Part shown: in pieces, positions 1 through 6,240 of the stretch
Numbering within the stretch: the stretch's first letter is position 1
Layout of the letters: every line of letters begins with the position of its first letter
Source of the DNA: Actinomyces denticolens
GTDB taxonomy: Bacteria > Actinomycetota > Actinomycetes > Actinomycetales > Actinomycetaceae
Direction: 5' to 3'
DNA: 64,000 bases
NCBI RefSeq assembly: GCF_002072185.1
Contig: NZ_MVIW01000006.1
Span: 1 to 64,000, forward strand
Notes under the pieces: model-generated
The model's input: only the letters and a program-made list of their open reading frames with translations
What the model was told of the DNA's origin: nothing
The model's database searches: none
Made by a program: the position numbers and the translations under genes

Positions 1-661
1 CGGCTCGGCGCTGGCGGGCCTGGCAGGGGGCGCTGAGGACGCGGATGGCGGCGCGGGTCATGGGGGCGGCGCGTCCGGCGCCCGGCCCGGGGCGTGGGTG
101 CCGCCCGAGCCGCGCGGCGCCGTCCGGCTGCGCCTGCTCGGTGAGCACGGGGTGGCGGACCTGACCGGGCCGAACGCCTGCGAGGTGCTCGACGCCGAGG
201 GCGTGGCGGCGGTGCGCCGTCGCCTCGGCCCCGACCCGCTTCGCGCCGACGGGGAGCGGGAGGCCTTCGTGGCCTCGGCCAAGGCGCGCCGCAAGGCGAT
301 CGGCGAGTTGCTCATGGATCAGTCGGTGCTGGCCGGCGCGGGCAACATTTACCGCGCCGAGACGCTGTTCCGCTGCGGCATCAGCCCCTTCAGGGCGGGC
401 AACCGGGTGAGCCGGGAGCGCCTGAGGGCGGTGTGGGACGATCTGGTCCCTCTCATGGAGTACGGAGTGGCCACGGGGTTCATCACGACCGTCGACCTCG
501 ATGACGTCCCCTCACCGCTGCCCGAGGATGATCCGGAGGCCGCCCGCTGGTACGTGTATCACCGCACCGGGCGCCCCTGCCTGCGCTGCGGGACGCCGAT
601 CGCGGAGCGGGAAGTCGCCGGGCGCCGTCTCTTCTGGTGCCCGGCCTGCCAGCGCGCCTGA
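1..661 (+). CDS. nei: Fpg/Nei-family DNA glycosylase, 3' part (5' end outside window)
   Basis: Base-excision repair glycosylase/AP lyase that removes oxidised bases. The reading frame is open from base 2 to the stop at 659-661, so the catalytic N-terminus (Pro-Glu) lies before the window. Visible are the helix-two-turn-helix segment around the motif AGAGNIYRAE, which in this family contacts DNA and is followed by the FRCGISPF stretch, and a C-terminal zinc finger (C-L-R-C then C-P-A-C, the last four Cys of the protein) close to the end. An internal ATG-type start at 98 is possible but would drop part of the family domain, so I treat the gene as partial. The Nei2/endonuclease VIII assignment over Fpg rests on general resemblance only. 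Confidence 0.85.
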   Translation, partial: GSALAGLAGGAEDADGGAGHGGGASGARPGAWVPPEPRGAVRLRLLGEHGVADLTGPNACEVLDAEGVAAVRRRLGPDPLRADGEREAFVASAKARRKAIGELLMDQSVLAGAGNIYRAETLFRCGISPFRAGNRVSRERLRAVWDDLVPLMEYGVATGFITTVDLDDVPSPLPEDDPEAARWYVYHRTGRPCLRCGTPIAEREVAGRRLFWCPACQRA

Positions 662-663
662 GG

Positions 664-686
664 CCGCCCCGCTCTGCGCGGGGCGG
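664..686. terminator. Bidirectional hairpin between converging nei and cysE
   Basis: A perfect 9-bp G+C stem (CCGCCCCGC 664-672, GCGGGGCGG 678-686) with a 5-nt loop starts 3 nt after the nei stop and lies 27 nt beyond the cysE stop. It has no T-tract, which is common for intrinsic terminators in high-GC actinobacteria. Confidence 0.6.
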
Positions 687-712
687 AAGGCGATCAGATG
701 TGGAGGGTCCGG

Positions 713-1288
713 TCAGATGTAGATCGTCGGATCGGTCATGAGCTCGGGATCGACCTTGGGGTCGCGCACGCGGCTGGGCACGCCGACCGCGACATGCCCC
801 TGCGGGACGTTCTTGATGAGCACCGCGTTGGCGCCGATCTTCGCCCCGTCCTCCACGGTGACCGGCCCCAGTACCTTCGCGCCGGCCCCGATCTGCACGT
901 TGTTGCCGATCGTGGGGTGGCGCTTGCCGGGGTTCATGGAGACCCCGCCGAGCGTGACCCCGTGGTACATCAGGACGTCGTCGCCCACCTCCGCGGTCTC
1001 GCCGATGACGACCCCCATGCCGTGGTCGATGAAGAAGCGCTCGCCGATCTCGGCTGCGGGGTGGATCTCGATGCCGGTGAGGTTGCGGGCGGCCTGGGAC
1101 AGGGCGCGGGCGGCGAAGCGGTGCCCGCCGTTCCACAGCCGGTGCGCGGCCCGGTAGGCCCACACGGCGTGAACACCTGGGTAGAGGAGGGCGACCTCGG
1201 CGCTCGTACGGGCGGCCGGGTCCCGGCGCCGCGCGGTGGCGAGGTCCTCCTTGGCCTGCGCCAGTAGGGAGCGGTGGCTGTGGGACAT
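713..1288 (-). CDS. cysE: Serine O-acetyltransferase
   Basis: Makes O-acetylserine from serine and acetyl-CoA, the first step of cysteine synthesis, in the cytoplasm. The 191-aa protein is of the short EpsC/CysE type found in Gram-positive bacteria. It carries a left-handed beta-helix made of hexapeptide repeats ([19 protein letters not shown] and then [15 protein letters not shown]) with the active-site region [11 protein letters not shown]. The ATG start at 1288 is preceded by GAGGAGA at good spacing. It follows cysK on the same strand, 154 bp downstream, with a large hairpin in between (1353-1410); CysK is its known binding partner in the cysteine synthase complex. Confidence 0.95.
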   Translation of the reverse strand: MSHSHRSLLAQAKEDLATARRRDPAARTSAEVALLYPGVHAVWAYRAAHRLWNGGHRFAARALSQAARNLTGIEIHPAAEIGERFFIDHGMGVVIGETAEVGDDVLMYHGVTLGGVSMNPGKRHPTIGNNVQIGAGAKVLGPVTVEDGAKIGANAVLIKNVPQGHVAVGVPSRVRDPKVDPELMTDPTIYI

Positions 1289-1352
1289 GACTCTCCTCGG
1301 TCGGTGGGGCGCTCTGATCGGGCGCGGGGAGCGGCTCGCGCCGTCGGCTCAT

Positions 1353-1410
1353 GCCCCAACGCCGACGGCGGCGATCCTGTTCCCGGGACCACCGCCGTCG
1401 GCGCTGGGGC
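1353..1410. other. Large intercistronic stem-loop between cysK and cysE
   Basis: Perfect 12-bp arms (1360-1371 and 1392-1403, CGCCGACGGCGG and its complement) are extended by a further GCCCCA/TGGGGC pair outside one mismatch, giving an almost 20-bp stem. It sits between two genes of one pathway on the minus strand. It could partly terminate or stabilise the transcript and so set the ratio of cysK to cysE; it has no T-tract. Confidence 0.6.
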
Positions 1411-1442
1411 GAGCCCTCGGGCGCCGTCGGGCGACTGGTGGC

Positions 1443-2381
1443 TCAGTTGAGGTACTCGGCGTACAGCGGCGTGGAGAGGTAGCGCTCGCCGGTGTCCGGC
1501 AGGACGGTGACGATCGTCTTGCCCTCCAGCTCCGGGCGCTGGGAGAGCAGGTCGGCGCCCGCCAGGGCGGCGCCGGAGGAGATGCCCACGAGCAGGCCCT
1601 CCTCACGCGCGGCGCGGCGGGCGTAGGCCAGGGCCTCGTCGGAGGAGATGTGCAGGAGCTCGTCCCAGATCCCCTGGTCGAGGACCTCCGGGACGATGTT
1701 CGCGCCCAGGCCCTGGATCTTGTGCGGGTTCCAGTCGCCCTCCTGGAGGAAGGGGGACTCGGCGGGCTCGATGCCGAATACCTTGACGCCCGGCAGCTCC
1801 TCGCGCAGCACCGTGCCCACGCCGGTGAGCGTGCCGCCGGTGCCGATGCCCGCGACGAAGGCGTCGATCCTGCCGTCAGTGGCCTCGAGGATCTCGCGGG
1901 CGGTGGTCTCGCGGTGGACCTTGGGGTTGGCCGGGTTGGTGAACTGGGACGCCAGGATCGAGTTCGGGGTGGCGGCCTGGATCTCGGCGGCGCGCTTGGC
2001 GGCCCCGGCCACGCCGCCCTCGGAGGTGAGGACCAGCTCGGCGCCGAAGGCGCGCATGAGGGCGCGGCGCTCCTTGGAGAAGGTCTCCGGCATCGTGATG
2101 ATGACCTTGTAGCCCAGGGCCGCCCCGACCATCGACAGGCCGACGCCGGTGTTGCCGCTCGTGGCCTCGATGATCGTCCCGCCGGGCTTGAGCTGCCCGG
2201 AGGCCTCGGCCGCGCGCACGATCGACAGGGCGATGCGGTCCTTGACGCTGCTGGCGGGCTCGAAGGCCTCCACCTTGGCCAGGACCGTGGCGGGGCCGGA
2301 GATGATGCGGTTGATGCGGACCAGCGGGGTGGAGCCGACGAGGTCGGTGACGTTCGCGGCGATGCGGGATGCGTGGGACAT
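1443..2381 (-). CDS. cysK: Cysteine synthase A (O-acetylserine sulfhydrylase)
   Basis: PLP enzyme that converts O-acetylserine and sulfide to cysteine. The 312-aa length is normal for the family. The PLP lysine is K47 in SSVKDRIAL, the substrate loop is TSGNTG, and the phosphate-binding glycine loop is GIGTGGTLTGVG. The ATG start at 2381 has AAGGAG just upstream on the minus strand. It is the first large gene of a cysK-cysE operon whose leader contains a short Cys-containing ORF (2579-2644) and a sigma-70-like promoter further upstream, so it is probably controlled by cysteine supply. Confidence 0.95.
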   Translation of the reverse strand: MSHASRIAANVTDLVGSTPLVRINRIISGPATVLAKVEAFEPASSVKDRIALSIVRAAEASGQLKPGGTIIEATSGNTGVGLSMVGAALGYKVIITMPETFSKERRALMRAFGAELVLTSEGGVAGAAKRAAEIQAATPNSILASQFTNPANPKVHRETTAREILEATDGRIDAFVAGIGTGGTLTGVGTVLREELPGVKVFGIEPAESPFLQEGDWNPHKIQGLGANIVPEVLDQGIWDELLHISSDEALAYARRAAREEGLLVGISSGAALAGADLLSQRPELEGKTIVTVLPDTGERYLSTPLYAEYLN

Positions 2382-2578
2382 GGGTTCTCCTTGAGGTGTG
2401 TATGGCGCTCCGGGCCCACCGCGCTGGTGCGCTCAGGGGCGTCCGGGAGACGGAAGAGGGTGAAGGATGACGGGGCGGTTCGCGGCCGCGATGGTGCAGG
2501 GATGGTCGAGGGGCCTGCGGTCCCGGAGCGCCGGGCATGCGCGCAGCGACGCGCGCACGTCTTGAGGAGCCTGGCGCT

Positions 2579-2644
2579 CTATCGACACAGGCTGCAGGAG
2601 GTGGACATCTCGCGCATGAGGCACGTGGCCGGCACGGGCATCAT
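2579..2644 (-). CDS. Cysteine-containing leader peptide upstream of cysK
   Basis: A 21-codon ORF too short for routine gene calling. It starts with two Met codons (MMPVPATCLMREMS) and ends with TSCSLCR before TAG, so it holds four codons' worth of sensing potential: Cys at positions 8, 17 and 20, two of them just before the stop. A strong Shine-Dalgarno (GAGAGGAGGA) lies 5 nt before the ATG. It stands 197 bp upstream of cysK in the same direction. Cys-terminated upstream ORFs that sense charged tRNA-Cys are known in actinobacteria (studied in mycobacteria); here the distance to cysK suggests attenuation rather than direct translational coupling. The ORF and SD are seen; the regulatory role is inferred. 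Confidence 0.7.
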   Translation of the reverse strand: MMPVPATCLMREMSTSCSLCR

Positions 2645-2706
2645 GGGGGTCCTCCTCTCGCGAATGGCGCCGTGACTGGGAAATGCCAACGGGCGCTGTG
2701 GAACAG

Positions 2707-2737
2707 ACCCTAATGCCGCCCCGGTGGGTGACGTCAA
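2707..2737 (-). promoter_or_regulatory. Predicted sigma-70 promoter of the leader/cysK/cysE operon
   Basis: On the minus strand TTGACG (2732-2737) is followed after 19 nt by TAGGGT (2707-2712). Transcription would begin near 2700, about 55 nt before the leader ORF. The -35 is a near-consensus match; the -10 is weak. Confidence 0.45.
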
Positions 2738-2800
2738 GCGGCTCGGACCGTGAGCCGGCCCGATCCGCCGTCAGCGGAGCGGGGAAGCCCCGGACCCCGC

Positions 2801-3541
2801 TCAGGCCGGTGGCCGGAGGGGCGACTCGACCAGCCTCGTGCCGGCCGGGGACGGCCTGGCACTCCCCGAGGTGAGCGAGGCGATGAGCTCATCGGGGGAG
2901 GGGGCGCCGACCGGCGTGGACAGGAGGACGACGGCGTCGCTCGCCCCCCAGGACGTCCCCTCCACGGCCAGTGCGCCGTCGGCCGCCCCCGCGGCGCGCA
3001 GCTCGGCCTCCAGGCGGCCGGCCCGCGCCACCGGCACCCGCACCTCCCACAGCGCCCGCTCGCTGATGCTCACGCGCGCGGCCGCGGCGAGGGCCTTGGA
3101 GGCGGCCTCCGAGTAGGCGCGCACGAGCCCGCCGGTTCCCAGCAGGGTCCCCCCGAAGTAGCGGGTGACGACGACGGCCGCTCCGGTCAGCCCGCTGCCC
3201 CGCAGGACCTCCAGGATCGGCTGGCCGGCAGTGCCCGAGGGCTCGCCGTCGTCGCTGGAGCGCTCGATCGCGGGGGAGCCGGGGGCGGCGCCCGGTTGGG
3301 GGACGATGAAGGCGGAGCAGTGGTGGCGGGCATCGGGGTAGCGGGAGCGGATGCGGGCGATGAAGGAGCGGGCGGCGTCCTCGTCGTCGGCCCGCTCGGC
3401 GCGCGCCAGGAAGTGGGATCGCTTGACCTCCAGGTCCGTCTCGGGCTGCTCGCCCGGTGTGAGCGTGATCCGGCAGGGCGCTGCGCCGTCGGCGGGGGCG
3501 GGGGAGGCGGGCGCGGGGCGCTCTGCGGGCATGTTGGGCAC
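2801..3541 (-). CDS. YigZ/IMPACT-family protein (UPF0029)
   Basis: Conserved cytoplasmic protein of unclear role; the family's N-terminal domain has an RNase/ribosomal S5-like fold, and the eukaryotic IMPACT relative modulates translation control. Diagnostic stretches are SDDGEPSGTAGQPIL and VVVTRYFGGTLLGTGG followed by LVRAYS. The 246 aa include a poorly conserved Pro/Ala-rich N-terminal extension of about 25 residues, so the true start may lie a little later than the ATG at 3541. It stands alone, divergent from rpmF. Confidence 0.85.
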   Translation of the reverse strand: MPNMPAERPAPASPAPADGAAPCRITLTPGEQPETDLEVKRSHFLARAERADDEDAARSFIARIRSRYPDARHHCSAFIVPQPGAAPGSPAIERSSDDGEPSGTAGQPILEVLRGSGLTGAAVVVTRYFGGTLLGTGGLVRAYSEAASKALAAAARVSISERALWEVRVPVARAGRLEAELRAAGAADGALAVEGTSWGASDAVVLLSTPVGAPSPDELIASLTSGSARPSPAGTRLVESPLRPPA

Positions 3542-3783
3542 GGCAGTATGGTCCCATGAGCGCCCCGGCGATCGCCGGGCCGGTCGCGGGCTCGCGGTGG
3601 GGAGTCGCGGAAGGGCCGTGGAAGGGCCGTGGAGCAGCGGCGGTGGAGGGCTGACGGGACCGATGTCACAGCTCTGGGCGCCGTTGCCAACTGGAAGCGG
3701 CTCGCGCTGACTGGCTATGGTGTCCCCTGGTCCTGTTTGCCGGGATCGGAAGATCCCAAGGAGACTTTGAGAGGAGCGGGCCC

Positions 3784-3948
3784 ATGGCAGTGCCGAAGCG
3801 GAAGATGTCCCGCAGCAACACCCGCAACCGCCGCTCGCAGTGGAAGGCCGAGCTCCCCCAGCTCGACACCATCAAGGTGAACGGCCGTGAGATCAGCGTG
3901 CCCCGTCGTCTGGTGAAGGCCTACAAGACCGGTCTTCTCGAGCACTGA
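3784..3948 (+). CDS. rpmF: 50S ribosomal protein L32
   Basis: A 54-aa basic protein of the large ribosomal subunit near the peptidyl-transferase region. It starts [20 protein letters not shown], the family signature, with GAGAGGAG upstream of the ATG. It contains no Cys at all, so it is the zinc-independent (C-minus) form, as in several other actinobacteria. It is followed 36 bp later by tRNA-Gly. A weak promoter (TATGGT at about 3716) may drive it. Confidence 0.97.
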   Translation: MAVPKRKMSRSNTRNRRSQWKAELPQLDTIKVNGREISVPRRLVKAYKTGLLEH

Positions 3949-3984
3949 CGTGCGCGGAGCGGGCGGCAGCGCCGTCCGCCTTCT

Positions 3985-4055
3985 GCGGGTGTAGCTCAAT
4001 GGTAGAGCCTCTGCCTTCCAAGCAGATTGCGCGGGTTCGATTCCCGTCACCCGCT
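3985..4055 (+). tRNA. tRNA-Gly(TCC)
   Basis: A 71-nt cloverleaf: acceptor GCGGGTG pairs with CACCCGC, the discriminator is T, the anticodon stem TCTGC/GCAGA encloses CTTCCAA with anticodon TCC, and the T-arm contains GGTTCGATTCC. CCA is not encoded. Confidence 0.97.
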
Positions 4056-4108
4056 CGATGAGGCCAGCGGGGCGCCCTTCACGGAGGGCCGCCCCGCTGC
4101 CGCATCCT

Positions 4109-4185
4109 CGGGCTGTAGCGCAGCTTGGTAGCGCGCCTGCTTTGGGAGCAGGAGATCGCGGGTTCAAATCCCGCCAGCCCGACCA
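4109..4185 (+). tRNA. tRNA-Pro(TGG)
   Basis: Acceptor CGGGCTG pairs with CAGCCCG, discriminator A, encoded CCA (4183-4185). The anticodon stem CCTGC/GCAGG encloses TTTGGGA with anticodon TGG. The T-arm is CGGGTTCAAATCCCG. It lies 53 bp after tRNA-Gly and is followed directly by a tandem repeat and a strong terminator. Confidence 0.97.
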
Positions 4186-4236
4186 TTAACCTCACACTCA
4201 AACCCGCGTCATTAACCTCACACTCAAACCCGCGTC
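4185..4236. repeat. Two perfect tandem copies of a 26-bp unit after tRNA-Pro
   Basis: The unit begins ATTAACCTCACACTC and ends CCCGCGTC (4185-4210 and 4211-4236). The second copy supplies the left arm of the terminator hairpin. The duplication overlaps the last base of the tRNA CCA end, a common kind of position for slippage or integrase scars. Confidence 0.9.
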
Positions 4237-4262
4237 ATGGTTGACCCATGACGCGGGTTTTT
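4226..4262 (+). terminator. Strong intrinsic terminator of the rpmF-tRNA transcript
   Basis: A perfect 15-bp stem (AAACCCGCGTCATGG 4226-4240 and its complement 4246-4260) with loop TTGAC runs into a T-tract ending at 4262. It is the only textbook U-tract terminator I saw in the window. Confidence 0.9.
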
Positions 4263-4263
4263 G

Positions 4264-4726
4264 CTTGCCAAGGGGTGTTTGAGAGGTCTGCGGGGTAGGT
4301 TCGGGCATGGTCTGGCGGGTCTGGTGGCGGGGCGAGGCTCGACCCGGGCATCGATGGGCCCGTCGTGAGCACCGCAGGGCCAGGACCATCGAGGACGTGC
4401 CCCGGGGTTGCCGACGTGCGGCGGGGTTGCCGACGCGCCCCCGGGGTGCGTCCGCAACCCCCGGGCACGTCCATAACCCCAACGCACGTCGGCGACCGGG
4501 CGACGACCAGCCCGGCCAAGTCACCCTTGACCAACGGAAAACGCCCGACGATCCCAACGCTCGGGCGGTGGCTGTTCGAGGTGTCGTGGGCCACTCGCCC
4601 TACTCATCCGCGGACGCCCCTCCCCACCGCCCGGTCGGTCGGCGTTGGGCTCGCGTGTGGCCCTGCCGCGGACGTTGAAAGCGCTTCCGGAGTGCGTCCT
4701 GGGGGCCTCCAAGCCGTCACACAATA
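4264..4726. other. Gene-free region with nested inverted repeats
   Basis: No convincing gene on either strand; ORFs here overlap in several frames and have no SD. It contains two interlocking 18-bp inverted repeats (arms 4394-4411 with 4454-4471, and 4411-4428 with 4475-4492), and at 4491-4520 a hairpin unit found again at 41174-41203 (26 of 30 bases equal). Confidence 0.6.
4394..4492. repeat. Interlocking inverted repeats (A-B-A'-B' order)
   Basis: Left arms GACGTGCCCCGGGGTTGC (4394-4411) and CCGACGTGCGGCGGGGTT (4411-4428) are near copies of one unit. The right arms at 4454-4471 (17 of 18 pairs with arm A) and 4475-4492 (16 of 18 pairs with arm B) are inverted copies. The order allows either alternative hairpins or a pseudoknot in RNA. 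Confidence 0.75.
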
Positions 4727-4745
4727 TTGAGTGAGCATGACTCAA
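4727..4745 (+). promoter_or_regulatory. HAIR operator (HspR binding site) before hsp20
   Basis: TTGAGT-N7-ACTCAA (4727-4732, 4740-4745) is the core of the HspR-associated inverted repeat CTTGAGT-N7-ACTCAAG known in actinobacteria. It lies 145 bp before the hsp20 start, which implies repression by HspR (with DnaK) and induction by heat. Confidence 0.85.
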
Positions 4746-4889
4746 CTTCTGGGAATACCTGCCCGGGCGGTCCTGTTGTCACGGGTGTCAGCGGTCAAGG
4801 ACCTGGCCGGAGGCCCTCAGCGACCCCCGGGCCGGTCCGAGGCCGCGAACCATCCGACAACAACCGTGAGCTGCCGCAGGAGGAACATC

Positions 4890-5312
4890 ATGGCTCGCAC
4901 CCTCAACCCCTTCCAGGACATGGACCGTCTCTTCACGGACCTGACCCGCACCCCCGCCGCCGTCGGCATGCCGATGGACCTGTTCCGCGAGGGCGACACC
5001 TTCTACGCGGAGATCGACCTGCCCGGTGTGGACCCCGCCAGCGTGGACGTCGACGTCGATGACCGCACCCTCACCGTGCGCGCCGAGCGAAAGGCCACCA
5101 CGGGCGAGGGCGAGCGCTCCTGGCTGACCCGTGAGCGCCCGACGGGCACCTTCGCCCGCCAGCTCACGCTGGGCAGCCGGGTGGCCCTCGACCGCATCGA
5201 GGCCGAGTACTCCGACGGCGTGCTCCGCCTGACCATCCCCATGGCCGAGGACGCCAAGCCCCGCAAGATCAGCGTCGCCCACGGCGACAGCTCCAAGGTC
5301 ATCGAGGCCTGA
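4890..5312 (+). CDS. Hsp20/alpha-crystallin small heat-shock protein
   Basis: ATP-independent holdase chaperone that binds unfolding proteins. The 140-aa protein begins MARTLNPFQDMDRLF and has the alpha-crystallin domain from about residue 35, with FYAEIDLPGVDP and the C-terminal signature GVLRLTIP (110-117). The ATG at 4890 is preceded by CAGGAGGAAC at ideal spacing. An in-frame GTG at 4731 inside the HAIR operator would add 53 non-homologous residues and is rejected. The HAIR site upstream points to HspR control. A hairpin follows the stop. Confidence 0.95.
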   Translation: MARTLNPFQDMDRLFTDLTRTPAAVGMPMDLFREGDTFYAEIDLPGVDPASVDVDVDDRTLTVRAERKATTGEGERSWLTRERPTGTFARQLTLGSRVALDRIEAEYSDGVLRLTIPMAEDAKPRKISVAHGDSSKVIEA

Positions 5313-5356
5313 GCGAGCAGCGGTCCATCAGGTCCGGCAGGGCCCGGGACCGATGA

Positions 5357-5389
5357 TGGGCCGCGCCCCGGCGCAGGGGGCGCGGCCCA
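5357..5389 (+). terminator. Terminator hairpin after hsp20
   Basis: A perfect 13-bp stem (TGGGCCGCGCCCC 5357-5369 with 5377-5389) and 7-nt loop lies 45 bp past the hsp20 stop; no T-tract. Confidence 0.65.
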
Positions 5390-5518
5390 CATCGTCGCGC
5401 ATCGCCGAGGGGGCCCGGTCGGCGGGTGGACGGCCGAACAGGTCCTCGCCCCGTCTGGTCGGTGCTAAGTTGAGGCGGACACTTGTCCCATCCCTCCACC
5501 TGCGTCAGGAGCCCTGCC

Positions 5519-6184
5519 ATGGCCACTGAGACCGAACGCCAGTCCGTTATCGCCACCGCCCACCGCCGTTACGCGACGAAGGCCTTCGACCCCGACCGCC
5601 GCGTCTCGCCGGAGGACCTGCGCGCGATCCTGGAGGCCGGGCGCCTGGCCCCCTCGTCCTTCGGGTACGAGCCGTGGAAGTTCCTGGTGGTGCGCGATGA
5701 GGACCTGCGCGCCGAGCTCGCGCCGCTGGCCGTGGGCGCCGGCGCCGTCCTGCGTGGCGGGGCCGAGCTCGTCATCGTCCTGTTCAAGAGGGGCGTAGTC
5801 CACGACAGCCCCCACGCCGCGCATATCGTCAACGACGTCCTCGGCGTCGACTTCGACCCCGACTCCGAGCTGTCCCAGATGTTCAAGGGCTTCCAGGAGC
5901 AGCTGCTCGGCCTGTCCTCGCCCGAGGACGTCGACCACTGGGCCCAGAGGCAGACCTACATCGCGCTGGCCAACATGCTGTCGGCCGCCGCCGCCCTCGA
6001 CATCGACTCCGTGCCCATCGAGGGATTCGCCGTGACCGCCGTCACCGACCTGCTCGCCGCTCGGGGCATCATCGACCCCGCCGAGTGGGGCGTGTCGGTG
6101 ATGGCGGGCTTCGGGTACCGGGCCGAGGAGATCCACCCCAAGCGCCGCCGCGAGTACGACGAGGTCGTCCAGGTCATCGGCTGA
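5519..6184 (+). CDS. Nitroreductase-family NAD(P)H-dependent oxidoreductase
   Basis: FMN enzyme of the NfsB/NfnB type; such enzymes reduce nitro compounds or quinones with NAD(P)H. The 221 aa contain the N-terminal FMN-binding RRYATKAFDP and LEAGRLAPSSFGYEPWKFLVV (Ser-Ser-Phe plus Trp motif) and a C-terminal MAGFGYRAEEIHPKRRR typical of the group. The ATG at 5519 has CAGGAGC upstream; a TTG at 5483 adds 12 unrelated residues and is not used. It is the last gene with ordinary core character before the accessory island, which begins within 60 bp of its stop. Confidence 0.93.
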   Translation: MATETERQSVIATAHRRYATKAFDPDRRVSPEDLRAILEAGRLAPSSFGYEPWKFLVVRDEDLRAELAPLAVGAGAVLRGGAELVIVLFKRGVVHDSPHAAHIVNDVLGVDFDPDSELSQMFKGFQEQLLGLSSPEDVDHWAQRQTYIALANMLSAAAALDIDSVPIEGFAVTAVTDLLAARGIIDPAEWGVSVMAGFGYRAEEIHPKRRREYDEVVQVIG

Positions 6185-6240
6185 GCCGTGGGTCTGGACG
6201 GTGAGATGAGCGGCGCGGCGGTCGCAGCGCCTGCGCGGGC

